Origin: Pyronema omphalodes
Taxonomy: Eukaryota; Ascomycota; Pezizomycetes; Pezizales; Pyronemataceae
Assembly: GCA_024516155.1 (NCBI GenBank)
Contig: JAJJXM010000007.1
Location: 1-64,000 of the forward strand
Length of the DNA stretch: 64,000 nucleotides
Reading direction: 5' to 3'
In this document: piece after piece, positions 8,502 through 20,380 of the stretch
Layout: each line of letters starts with the position of its first letter
Position numbering within the stretch: position 1 is the first letter of the stretch
The notes under the pieces: model-generated
Databases searched by the model: none
What the model was told of the DNA's origin: nothing
What the model saw: only the letters and a program-made list of their open reading frames with translations
Made by a program: the position numbers and the translations under genes

Positions 8502-10534
8502 GCATGATGATCTACGTCACCATGGATCACTCGGCCATTTTCACACGCGGGGTGCACAAAACATTGGCATTGCGGGGAAAAATATACTCTAATGCCACAT
8601 CGATGATCAATCCCGAGACTCATCTGATATCAAGGCTTCTAGTGGGTCTTTCACAAGCCTTTTTTTCACCGACGCTTTTTACCCTGTTCTCCGGTGAAAA
8701 AGAAACAGCAACGTCAGGCGTGTAAGGCGCTAGGTATCCCTTCTTGATCCTCCGTCTTAAACTTTCGTTGTTCAAGGAGACTTGATTATGATTTTTGCTC
8801 CTCACCGACTGTGGATCAGTTCATCATATAAAAAAAAGAAAATAAGAAAGATCAAACGGAATATGTATGTACCCCACGTATATTCCCGGCCATGCACCGA
8901 AAATTACCCGTTGATAATCCCGCCTCTTAGTCCATTTGAGATTAGGGCTTGAAGATTTAATATGATTCCCTCAAGGATTCATGTCGGTATATTTTATTAC
9001 GTTTACCAAGGTTAACTTTGTTTTTCCTTTCAATTTGGGGTTTCTCGTGTTCGTATCTGATGACTTCCCTTGAGTATATTCCTTGGATATATCACAATCA
9101 ATTATCAGAAAAACTTAATTTCTATGATCACTGGACTTTTTTCATTCCAACAATCGGGGTCTGGGCCGTCCCGGTCGATCTAACCCAACAGCTGCGACAC
9201 TCAGCTCTAAAAGCGGCCCGTTTTGTCTCATATTTTTCCATGATTCATCCGCCCAATAGAGTCACTGGAAGTCATTCAATTTTTTTAGTTGATGTTTCAT
9301 CGCGTGGCAAGGCTTCAGTTTTTCCACAAACATCCCGGTGGATTCTCAGAAAACAACATGTACAAGGTTTCATGCAGGCACCATCATTTCCATTCGTCAA
9401 CAACCATATGATTCAAACCAGGAAGAAAAATTTCGAATTCAACGTATCTGTATGTCGGTAGGAGGTTATTCAGTTATGTTGCCATTACTAGATGTATATA
9501 TACGTGAGGCATATTCATATACTTAGTACATACATACATCCTGCGTATATACTGGGTATATCTTGCTCGGCGATTACGACGAGGCAATGCATAGGGTTTA
9601 CCATGTACCATGTATCATTATCTGCAATGAATCCTAAAAGCGGCTTGAAGTTATGTATTTGAAACCCCCTCTTTTGTATGCATGTTGACTTTGACGTTGA
9701 CGTTGGCAAACTTTGTTTGTTTGGTTTTCGTCTCTCTGGCGCTTCACATGTTATACCATACGGTGATAACAATGACAATCACTCTGAATAACTCACCAGA
9801 TTAGCTTGAGCATGATGACTAAGGAGGATTTTTTGATGACGCTATGATCATTGTCTCAAAGTGCGCCTCACAGTCATCACCGTCTTCCATGTTCAGAATG
9901 CCCAGGTTCAAGATTTGCAATGCCCAGTAGTAATCCCACAAATATGACTTTTCCGTCGGTCTATTGTTACTCCAGAATATTACTACAGACCACAAGTACA
10001 GAGCATCAATAACCCCCCGCCCCCCTACAATAGCATTAATAGCAAGGTACAAGAAACGTCATCCTAATGACAGCGGGCAACCACATCTGCTACATTCTTA
10101 TCTCAAACTTCTGATTGGCGTATGGCTTACAAATAAAAAGGGGACTAATAACCACCGTTCAACAAGATTCAAATAGGTATTGTAGGAAACACAAAAAGAA
10201 AAGTAAAGTAAAAAAAAAAACATTGAACTCCCATACCCGCCCGGGCCCATGAAAAAAATATAGAAGAAACAAAGGACATGACAAGATACCGAGCAACCGG
10301 TATTCGCACCCCTGAAAACAGTTGTCTTCAAAAAAAAATATTTGAACCAGTCCTTCTCCTTGCACGATACGAGATGAAAGAACAAGAATGGACATAAAAA
10401 ACATAAAATTAGCATAAACTCCCTAAAACTCCTAATCAATGAACCTAATGGAAGAAAAAATGAATAAAAAAATCAAAGCGAACGCCGGTTGCCAATGCCA
10501 CAATCGATAATAAGACCAACACAGGATAGAATGA
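8502..10534. other. Gene-free interval between COG5 and the Zn2Cys6 gene
   Basis: About 2 kb, AT-rich. It contains the presumed COG5 promoter (8502-8900) and the 3' region of the Zn2Cys6 gene. The longest frame (9018-9461) starts at TTG and shows no family resemblance. (TACA)n-type microsatellite sequence occurs near 9525-9540. Confidence 0.5.
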
Positions 10535-12645
10535 TCAAGTGACCAAAATATCAACATTCATGTCAGACATGAGCCTCTCCCAGTCCCAGCTGGCCTCTTC
10601 GTTCCCTTCATCCATCAATTCCCAAACTCTTTCTACCACTGTATGTGCATGTAAAATATTCCCAAGTCCGGACCATTCATACAACCCTCTAAATCGCCGG
10701 CTAATCTCTTCTCTTTGTGACTGGGCAAAGGCCGCACATCCGATGATGAATAGCGGCATCAGCAGAATGCTCTGAGTTCCCGAATGTTCCGGTAGTAATC
10801 GAAGCAATTGTAATCCATCATCAACAGCCGTTATAATCTTCTCCGTCCGAGCTGACGGCATGACAGTTCTGTAGAGATAAACCCAAGCTGCTTGTCGATA
10901 AAACTGAGCCGCGATGTAGCGAACAGTATTTGGTGGTTGATTCGGTTTCCATTCTCGGATCTCTTGATCGATTGGGAGACTCTGCATCAAAATTTTGTAA
11001 TCCACATGCGGGATTTCCCCGTTTATCCTTCGGTGCCGAATCTGGTTTCTTAGAATGGTTACCTGCGACATATGGCGAAATAACCCATCAAGAACTCCTA
11101 ACATGGCCCCTGCTTGCGGTTCTGCAATGTACGCTGGTACAGCATAGTCGTCCAAGCAGGATCCAGGTCTCTCGGCACCTATTCTTGTAAGGGAAGAAGC
11201 GACATCGTGGTAGGCGAAGAATTCGTATAAGAACTGCCGAAGTGGGATATCATCTTGGCTTTCAATACAGAGCATGTGCCTAGCGCCATTGAGATGGTCC
11301 CTGTATTGTCCTCCTGTTTCTCCCCGAGCAATTGAATCCAAACATAAGACCAAGGCCGTAGCGGCGTTGAGACTGTCGGCTCCGTCCTTGTTGAGACAAA
11401 TTCGTAGTGATGAGACAGCTTCGCCGAAATGTCGGTCACGGGCGTGGGTATAATCTTCGCGTTTTCCGTCGGCACCGGCGAGGTGGGAGCTCGATAGCGC
11501 AAGTAAGGCGTGCATGAGTGCCGAGTTGTGCATGGCGAGTGGTAGGAGGTAGTCATGGAAGGGGTTACTTTCCTCATCAAATAGAGTTAAAATCCTGCTC
11601 ACGCGATGGGTAAAGTGATCCAGAAGATATTGGTCCATTGGGGTTTGAAGCCCATCGATCAAGCTTGGTAGTGATTTGGATATGGCAGAAGCGGCACGCC
11701 GCACTGCTAAGCTTAGACTCTCTCCAGAGGAGGAGAAAAAGGTGTCTTCTCTACCTTCACCTCTCTGGCGACCGGGCTGCCAGACGGTCTTCTCAGGGTA
11801 GCCTTCACATACCACGGAGTTTTTGACGCAGTTGTTACCTGTGATAGCGGTTAGTACAATGACATCATGTAACCAAAGCCCTTACTCCACAACGCGTCGA
11901 ACTTACACTCGGGTTTAGCCTCGTCGCACTTCTTCTTTCTCCTACGACATGTAACACATCCAGTTTTCGATCGACCTTTCGTTACTTTCTGTACGGGTTT
12001 CGCGGGGACAATCGGATGCTTCCTCGGCCTTCCTCTGCCTCTTTTTATTGGTGCCTCCGGCATTTGCGGTGCGTCGGTTGTTGGTAGCGGTGGTGCGTTC
12101 ATGAGCTGATCGTTGTCTTCATCGAGCTCTTCAATTTTAGCAACGGGACTGTCTCCCATTGTCTGCGACAAAGGTTCATCAAGCGGTGGTGAAGGAGTGC
12201 CACTGGCGGGCGGTGAGGGCGAGTAGCTCCCTGACATTGCGCGGTTTATCAGGGACGAAGCACCGGAGGACGTTGTTGACGCGGACGAAATTGAAAGGCG
12301 GTGTTCCCCAAATCTAGCTGTATTACGTATGCATTCAATGCTCTCGCCTATACCCCTATAGAATCCTCTATTGGGATCGTTTACAGGGCTCCAGTAACTG
12401 TCTTGATAACCCGCTGACGTATCGTATCTTGACGGCAAAAGTTGAAGTTTTGTGGTTCGCGGCGAATAGTTACTGTCGGATTGACCAGAGGGCGAATAAG
12501 CGTCGGCCGGCGGTGCATTCGATGGCCGGTTGGGCCACGGCTGACCGACCTGCGCAGTCCTATCCTCGTCCGCTATCTTGACGGTTTGTTTGTGACCTCT
12601 TTGCAGGACGAGAAATTGTCCTGCAGATTGATGATCTGAATCGAT
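10535..12645 (-). CDS. Zn2Cys6 transcription factor with AT-hook and fungal-specific regulatory domain
   Basis: Two exons seen: 11907-12645 (5' limit unresolved) and 10535-11838. They are separated by a 68-bp intron (11839-11906) with donor GTAAGT, branch TACTAAC and acceptor CAG. The join restores the binuclear zinc cluster CX2CX6CX6CX2CX6C, whose last two cysteines lie in exon 2. An AT-hook-like basic motif (KRGRGRPRKH) lies about 20 residues upstream, so the protein may contact DNA twice. Exon 2 matches the Fungal_trans_2 (PF11951-type) regulatory region, with the MDQYLLDHFTHRVSRIL region near its start. The frame is open upstream from 12438 to a stop at 12646-12648 without any ATG. The first in-frame ATG is at 12237-12235, which would delete a protein-like N-terminus. 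A short upstream start exon (acceptor TTCAG, exon beginning at 12635) is likely but not found. Targets are unknown. Confidence 0.88.
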
Positions 12646-15050
12646 TTACCGAGTTTTCAAAGATTTTTTTAAATGCGGAGTATTTTAATTCTCCAAATCC
12701 AACCGACAAAAATAAGTGCGATTGGAAATGTTCAATAATCGGCCAGTGATCGGGATCCGCGTCGAACGGTTCGGATGTTAGCCGATGAAACGAGACGCGA
12801 TGGAGACGATGGCGGATGAGTGGTAGCGGTTAACGTTCGCTCGGGAGGACGAAGCGAGGCGAGGTCGTTCCAGGGTCTGGTAGCGATCAATCAAACGGGA
12901 TCGTGACCAACTCCGCGACACAAAAGATCAGACGAAAGGGAGTCTTCTGTTCGAAGTTGTTGCGATGATGAAGCTGGGCCTTGCGTTAGATAATTGTGAC
13001 AGGCACATACAAGCTGGACGGCGGGGGAGAGATGTATCTGTGCCGGAGCTGCCAGTGGACGGAGGGTTAGTATGTATTTGTGCAGGGCAAGCCGCCAGTG
13101 GACTATTTAGGATGGGCAGGAGGGTAGAAGAGGAGGGGTCAGGGACGGGGGTAAACGAGGCGCAGACAAGGGACAGTGAATAGCCAACGAGGGTAGAGAG
13201 GGTAGACAGGGAGGTGGGGGGTAGGGTAGTTGAGGGCGGAAACTAGAGGAGTCGTAGGAAGGCAGGTAAGGAGGGGCGGATGTGGAGAAGTGGTGGTGGT
13301 GGTGGTGGTGAAAAGTGGTGGTGATGGTCGGTGCTCCTGGGTGGTGGGAAGAAGTGATGAAGTGATACAGGACGGTGGAGATATTGCCAATAGGCGGATG
13401 GGAGGAAGTGATACAGGACAGGAATGGAAACGGGAAAGTGATGCGCGGAGTGGAAGTGGAAGTGGAAGTGGAAGTAACAGTCGGGACAGGAGGGATGCCG
13501 ACAATATGCAGCGTAGACCAGAACGGAGCAGAAGATCCAGAGCAGAACAGAATATCCGGAGAAGAATAGAGATCATTCAGACCAGAACACAAAACCCAGC
13601 CCAGAACAAAACATCCAAAACAGAACGTAAATAATACAAAATAAAACCAGCCAGGCAGGTGAGGACATACAGTATTACCCACTCATACGAGTTCAAGTTG
13701 TGCTTCCTTTTCGTTATAGATGAAGCTCAGCGAAGCTAGGCAAAGGCAGAAGCCAGTCGAAGCTTGTTGGTTGGTTGCTGCTGCTGCCTCAAGAACGACA
13801 CCCTCTTCTTTTTCCTCTTTCCTGTTGTGAAAATAAAACTGAATTTGTTTTTTTTTTTCTGCGTTGCTTCGCGGGTGTGTGTTGACAGTTTGACGGGGAT
13901 TATGGGGGGGGGGGGGGGGGTTGATTGAGCAGGGCAGCGTAGTCTCGGTGATTGAGTTAAGCAGGTGTGTAAGTGAGGCTGGTGAAATGAGTTTTGAAGA
14001 TGGGGAACCGATGTGTGGAGACGGATGGGGTAAGGGGGGGGTACGAGAGCTGCATCTACGGAAATCTAGCTTGCTCGCGCACCTAGGGAATCTGAAAGAG
14101 CGAAGTACGAAGAGATACATAGCGGAACCTCTAATGCAACCAATGTACCACGCTCGAGACCATTCGGCCCGATGAATGAATCGATCTCATTCCCGAAACA
14201 TCTAGCTGGATATAATTTTGAATACCCGAATATGAGCCCAAGAGGACAAAGGCCACATTAATGTCCTTACGATTATTGAGTCATTAGCCCGTGATGAGTC
14301 CGGGAGAGCCCTAGGAACCCTAGGGCGCTGGAGCCCGCAAAGTCGAAGCCGCCGCGAGCCAGCAGCGCAGATCAAGACAACCTAACAACGTCTCACACGT
14401 AATCCGCCCGCTGGCGAAGACCTACATGATGACAACCCGGGCTTCAGCACTTCAAGGTTTCGGGTAACCAATAATTTCTTGCGGTAGGCTCTGAGAAGCA
14501 GCAGCGGGCTTCGGCAAGCCTTCGTAAGCTACAGGTAATGAAACCGTTGCAAGGCGTATTGGAAATAGATATCTGTACCATTCAAATCTCATAGGTACCA
14601 TACTTCCATAAAAACGTCTGCACATCGCATGTTGAAAATCTGCCATCAAACAGAGCTGCATAGTCAGTACGGGTACCTCAGGAGGACACACTGCGAGATG
14701 ATAGGCACAATGGGGGGAGGCGCAGAATGATACAACCGGGAAAGGAATCAAATCATCCAAAACAACAACATTCCATCTATCTCATCATGAGGTCGTTATT
14801 GTATCCCTATCTGGTGTAGCTTGATTTTATATCTGAGACTTTTTCACTACACGGTCAAGATTGATCAACAAGATACATCTCTATTCCAGCCATATAGCTC
14901 CTCGTGAACAAGTATCATTTATTGTAGCTTCGTTTCCTTTGTTTCTTGATTGGAGAATACTAGAGCAAGTCTACTAAATATCCGGTGAAAACTTTACCAA
15001 CGGCAGCTGAATCCTATGGTATGGACATGAGACCAAGAAGGTATATTGCG
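12646..15050. other. Gene-free, low-complexity interval upstream of the Zn2Cys6 gene
   Basis: It contains (GGT)n-like tracts at 13290-13325, (GGAAGT)4 near 13450-13473, a 17-G run (13904-13920), a weak decamer-period stretch at 13721-13770 and a GC-rich patch at 14290-14400. The apparent minus-strand frames at 13.1-13.7 kb are translated simple repeats. Confidence 0.55.
13904..13920 (+). repeat. G17 homopolymer
   Basis: Seventeen consecutive G residues on the plus strand, one of three G/C runs of 15 or more in the window. Such runs can form G-quadruplexes and are prone to length change and sequencing error. Confidence 0.9.
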
Positions 15051-15110
15051 GTGAAGCCAAGCGAAACCAGGCAAAGAGGAGTGAAGAAGAGCGAAGAAAA
15101 GCTTAGCAAA
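15051..15110. repeat. Decamer-period array (purine-rich strand up)
   Basis: Six successive 10-bp units (gtgaagccaa, gcgaaaccag, gcaaagagga, gtgaagaaga, gcgaagaaaa, gcttagcaaa) share a GCGAAGCCAA-like consensus. The period is exactly 10, not a multiple of 3, which argues against a coding repeat. Confidence 0.6.
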
Positions 15111-15240
15111 CAACCGCCAGATCATAAATGGTCTGATTTTTACCCAATCGGAGCAAATCAACTGATGAAGACAAACGGCAAACGAACGGTCCGAAAACCA
15201 TCCCATTGTTTCAGCTGTACATATTTCGTTAGTTTTCTTT

Positions 15241-15300
15241 ACGCTTCACCGGGTTTCGCTAAGCTTCACCAGAATGAATCAGTCTTCGTCAGACTTTATC
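15241..15300. repeat. Decamer-period array (pyrimidine-rich strand up)
   Basis: Six 10-bp units such as acgcttcacc, aagcttcacc, agtcttcgtc and agactttatc. This is the complementary orientation of the array at 15051-15110, so the two form a loose inverted pair about 130 bp apart. Weaker units continue at 15330-15367. Confidence 0.55.
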
Positions 15301-18300
15301 AAATAACCACAGTTTTAGGCTAGTAGAAAATATACTTTATCAGGTTTCATCAAGGCTTGCCAAGTCATATTCCACAGTAACACTTTAGATATGGAATAAG
15401 GTGAAAAGACGAAGTAGGTGCCTGATGAGAATATTAAGATGAACAAGATAAACTAAGTATTTCAATTTTCAAGCAAGTAAAATGTATCCACCAATAGAAC
15501 AAAGTAAGCAAGCCGGTATAAGGAAAACATGGTGCTCTCAGCTACGATATATATACAAATAAGAAACCAGGAATAAGGCAATTATCCCACCTGAGTAGAT
15601 CTACCTCTCAGTTCGAACTCCTTGCTTTTAGACTCCATTGCGTTTTCATAACTTTCTGGCCTTTCACCTATATAGCAAGCTTGGCGTAAAGGTTATATGG
15701 TACATAGATATTCATGTATCGTGTTTCATGAGATTTCCAAGAAAAGATGTTCTGATTTTATAGAATATATGCAGGATATATTTACAGTATATTTATCTAT
15801 GAACAAGGGAACCAAACTTATACCATACACAACGTCTATTTTCTCTTCTTCTTCTTCCATATATAGATTATATATCCTCATTAACCTCACCGTACTCCAT
15901 TTCTAGTACAGGCATATATGCCGTATACATATAAACATTACCAGCTGCCGTAAACACCTCAAGTACGCCCTTATACCGTGATCCAATAATCGATATTGTT
16001 TCCCATGTTTGAAAAAACAAAACCCCCGTCACGCAGTTCCCGTTACCCTAGCTGGCAGCCATATCGAACCCCTAAAACGAGATAATTAGGGTATATAGGA
16101 TCCTTGCCCCGCGTCCATAGCTATGTACCTAGCTATCTAGCTAGCTGGGTAGTTTCTACACCGGGGATTGGAATCCATTGATTTTTGAGCTTCATACCAT
16201 AGCTCACCGTGAGATCTCCGCTGTAGATTGATTGAATGAGTGTGGCATTTAAGGATAATGATGAGCTAGGTAGGTAGGTATCGTAGATACAGAGCACCAT
16301 TCGGAGCAGAGTCTGCCATCAGTTATCAGCTACTAGCTACTAGCTATGTAACAGTTACCTGATACCAGCTACATACCAGCCTCCGACCTCCGATTTGTAC
16401 CTATGGGGAAGTTAGTATAGTTGTGGGTTGAGATCATGACTGGAAATTTTGAGGATTTGAAATTACATATTGTGCTCGGATGAGTCAATGGTTGTTGATA
16501 CTGTGTTCTTTTTCTTGAGTTCAGTTGTGTTCTGTTCCATTCTATTCGGGGTACGGAGATTTTGGTATCCGTTATTTCGTATGCCTTACCATCTATCCTC
16601 TGTCGTCGGAGCTCCACAAGATCCGTAGCATATCGTTACGCCATCTCTATCGTGTTAGCTCAGAAGATCTAATTAACCAACCTTGTACATACTGAAGAAG
16701 CTCATGATGCACACGACACGACATTTCTCCCGACAAGAATTGTAAAAATTGGAAATGCATCCCTTCCCTGTAAATTTCTGCATGTCCATGGCAACGGCCC
16801 CCGTAACTGCGGATCGGATGATCAACATAGCCCTTCCATGGCATGCCACAAAACTGCGCGCTTTTTTTTTTTTTTTTTGTCATTTTTCATTCCCTCAAAC
16901 TTCCATCGAGGCTCGAGCTACGGTTAAGGTACCGATTTGCTGTTTTCTGTTTCTGTTTCCACTGCTTCTATGTAAAAAGAAAATTTTGTATTTGTGAGAT
17001 AATTATGTATCCATTACCACGCTGGCTATCTGAGTTGGCTTCGAGAGCTTGATGCTGAATGAAGGTAGTTACGGCATTTACCAACCAGCCAAGGCAAGTT
17101 TGATACTAAAGAGCTGTGCTTTACTGCCAAATACGAGTCCAATCCGCCAGCAAAGCCATCTATATGTATCCATAATTGCCGGGGCGAGCTTACGAGACGC
17201 AAGCAGGGGTAACACGTTAATCCTGAGCTCTTTTTTTGCCCAGTGTAAATTGCAACTGCAGTGATGCTAGTATTGCTGTGAAAACAAGTGGAAAGCAATT
17301 TTCGAATGAGAGCTGTATTAAGCTCAACAGCTGAGTAATTTTATCAGTTTTATGCAAAAGATTTGTCTTCAACAGGTAGTTGCCGGTACACTCTGACTCC
17401 GAAGCCCACGCATCATGATAGACGCAATTTGCCATTTCGCTGAGCTATTTCATATATCGATCTGTTCTGTCATCTTAACTTTGTCGTTCGTACGCGGACC
17501 GGCCATTTTCATTGTTCATCCAAAGCTTCCTCTAGGGTCGCCAGCAACAACAAAACAAAAGTACCGTGTTTCAGTTTCACAGTTTTGACTTGTTTCAGTT
17601 GCGAACCAAGCCAAAAGCAAATCAGCTATATACCTGTGAAATGTCTTGTACCAGCCAAACCTTGAATTCCGTGGTGCATGGTAAGACGATGGATGGCATC
17701 CGCCGCTTGTTGGAATATGTTCCGCTGTTTTATGATTAATTTCGTTGTAAAAATCTTCTCGAATATTATTATTTATGCCGCATTAAAGCCAACAAGCATC
17801 CATACATCTGCTTGATAAGATACCTGCAAACTCGATGCCGTAAAAGTATGAATCAAGCTCTGGAAAGCTGATGTACGTATGTAGTCGTGTGCATATGCGG
17901 ATGGATCAACGTAGATTTTCCTCACTCGACGCTGTTCCAACGTGTTCCACCTCACCTGTCTCAACCAAAGCAAAGCCCGCTCGGTAAGCATGAGCGAATG
18001 AGCGAATGAGCAATCACATTTCGATTTGCTCTGCCCCAGCTGTGAACCCTTGCAGAAATTCCCCATCCTCTTCCCTTCCCACCATACCCCCCATCCCCCG
18101 CCACGCCGACCCCTGGTCCCTGTAAATGCACAACTGACACCTGACCAAGGGCTCAGCTTTAAAAGGTCAAAAGCCGCCAAGCTTCTAACCGAGCAAGCAC
18201 GGAAAAAGACTCTAGCTTGCGATTTCTACCCGCGTCCGCAGGCCACTTTGCTTTGTTTGAATTTCGAGTAACCTTTCAAACACGACTGGGCGGATGAGTG

Positions 18301-19200
18301 AAGATGGATGGAAGGAAACAAGGTGCTGAGGCTGCTGTGCTCGGGCACGCGAGACATGGTCGTGGGTTGCGTTTATCTCACAGAGTCGATTAGGTTCCTA
18401 GATTTGTCGAACTCTGTTAAACATGAGAATTGTGAAAGGCGAGGACCAACATGCAGTTTGCGATTGCGAGCTCCCCCGCGGTAACAACCCCCTCCTCTCC
18501 CCCCGCTCTTCGCACAGACCATCCATCTATCATCCATACATATTTTCTGTAGTTCGTCCCGTGTAGCCTATGTAAGCTGCGGGATTACTTGATGCCTGTT
18601 CACTTTTAGTCCAGAAGAAAGACAAAGCTCGCCATGGGGGGGGGGGGGGGTGTAAAAAGCAAATTAGGGTAACGAACCATCGCGTTCGGTAATCTCTTGT
18701 CTCAACCGCCGCAATTGCTAATGGTGTGTTGAGAACCTGCTTTTTTTTCCATGATGCTGTGCCTCCTGCGGGCTTTCGGAATTTCGATTGTCTGGTGCGG
18801 CGTTTATGTACCCTAGTTGAGGCGGGTACGGGTACGGAAAAGGAGGTAAGGAACTGCAAGTACATACTTTGAAGCACGTTGAAGCACCTCAGCTCCATAC
18901 CAGGTGGAGTTTGATTTCGCCGCCATCCTCCTCCACCGCCGCCTCCAACTCCCCCACCACATCGCGTGACTTGATACTCGACCGTCCGCGGGCCGTCTCG
19001 CAGAGCTTGGCTACCATGTAGATCTCGTGCCTTAATCTAAGCAGCTGCTTGGACACACTCAAACACCCTTTAACACCGCAACACAAATGCCACAGTTCTG
19101 GAGATACAGATACATATGCCGATGCAAAGATATAGCACACAAGCACAAGTACCATGCGTCAACTCCGGTGAGCGTAGGACTCGAATTTGTCATGTTACTG
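15301..19200. other. Gene desert, part 1
   Basis: AT-rich, with no frame resembling a known protein. It contains CTAGCTA-type repeats near 16130-16150 and 16325-16350, a T18 run near 16862-16879, and a G15 run at 18636-18650. Some 17.9-18.9 kb sequence is more GC-balanced but has only short frames. Confidence 0.5.
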
Positions 19201-19834
19201 AATACCTAGCTTCAACGTTTTGTTGAACTTTGCGAAATGAAAGCGGGGGACTTTGTCAAGGATTTAGATGGCGAAATATTTAGGATATTCGTAATGAACT
19301 TATTAAAAGACATCGTCAAGGGCCTGCAAGAGCTAAAAAGGAATCGGTCAGGTCGGTCAAAGAAGCTTCGGAGGATCGGCTGCTCCATCAGTCACGACAT
19401 CGAGACGAATTTACCGGCAATTGCCCCGGAGTCGGTAGAGTCCACAGTTCCTACACCGGGAACTCCGTAGGCCTCGTAAGGCCTGTATGACGACGAATTT
19501 GGGGACTGAGGACCCTGATGACTACATCACCGCATGGTACCTTGGAGGCTTCTATTAAGCTCACGCCGTTGGAACGGGAGTTCCGTCTTGAACCACGGAA
19601 CGAGATGAACTTAGGAACTATTTCCTTTTGGGGATCTAGATGAAACGCTCGAACAACGAGCTATATGCTAGTCCGTTCGTATCTCGATGTAAGAAATGGT
19701 ATGGACAATTCAGCCATCCGCGCGCGGGACGATGGTGTATGTAGCAACCTTGCGGAATCGAGATGGGGCCATCAGTATCAAAAGAACAAGAAGAAGCACA
19801 CGAAGTCGATTATCGGTAGGCCGGGCAACCACGC

Positions 19835-20010
19835 GGCCCGATAGATGCCAAGATTCAGAAGTTTGGAGTCAACCGAGACCGACGGGATCGGTGTCAGACT
19901 AACACAGTCCGAATCATGAACGCCGGGCCCGTCGGCAAGATCCGGAAGTTTCAAGGCTGCCGAGACCGGCAGGATCGGTATGAGACTAACACAGCTCTCA
20001 TTACGAACCC
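19835..20010. repeat. Degenerate tandem duplication, period about 87 bp
   Basis: The motif CCGAGACC-GRCRGGATCGGT followed by GACTAACACAG occurs at 19873 and again at 19960. Flanking GGCCC and AAGTTT motifs are also duplicated. It lies in a GC-richer island (about 19.2-21.1 kb) that looks like an old repeat or transposon remnant. Confidence 0.55.
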
Positions 20011-20174
20011 CACGGACCACCGGATTTCATTCTTTTCACATGATCTAGAACGCCTGCGTTTGATGCAGTTATATGTTTCTTGCAGAGTCTATACCGCAGC
20101 CACGCGACGGTGTGGAAAGTGCAGTTATGCCCAACTGTCTAATTCCTCGCTGAAGGGAGGCTTGAAACTGTGGG

Positions 20175-20380
20175 CTTGATGTTATTTTAGCTAACTGCCC
20201 AACTTGGAGACAATAGCACCCATATGTGATTTGTCAAGATCTGAAGATCTGATCCTTATCCAGTTAAAGCTTAAAGCCTTGATGTTGTTTGAGCCAGCTG
20301 GCCAACTTGGAGACAACAGCTCCCATGTCCTTCGTAAAGATCTGAAGATCTGGTCCTTGTTCGGCCGAAGGAGCCGACAA
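20175..20380. repeat. Degenerate tandem duplication, period about 103 bp
   Basis: Both units begin CTTGATGTT at 20175 and 20278. They share CCAACTTGGAGACAA and AAGATCTGAAGATCTG, each containing two AGATCT palindromes. Divergence between units indicates an old duplication. Confidence 0.65.

Noticed and set aside
9018..9461. 147-codon plus-strand frame
   Set aside because: Begins at TTG, no recognisable family, AT-rich intergenic context.
10098..10439. Hydrophobic minus-strand frame of 113 residues
   Set aside because: Phe/Leu-rich translation of A-rich DNA in the 3' region of the Zn2Cys6 gene; not a credible membrane protein.
13107..13682. 191- and 145-residue minus-strand frames
   Set aside because: His/Ser/Pro/Thr runs from translated microsatellites in several overlapping frames.
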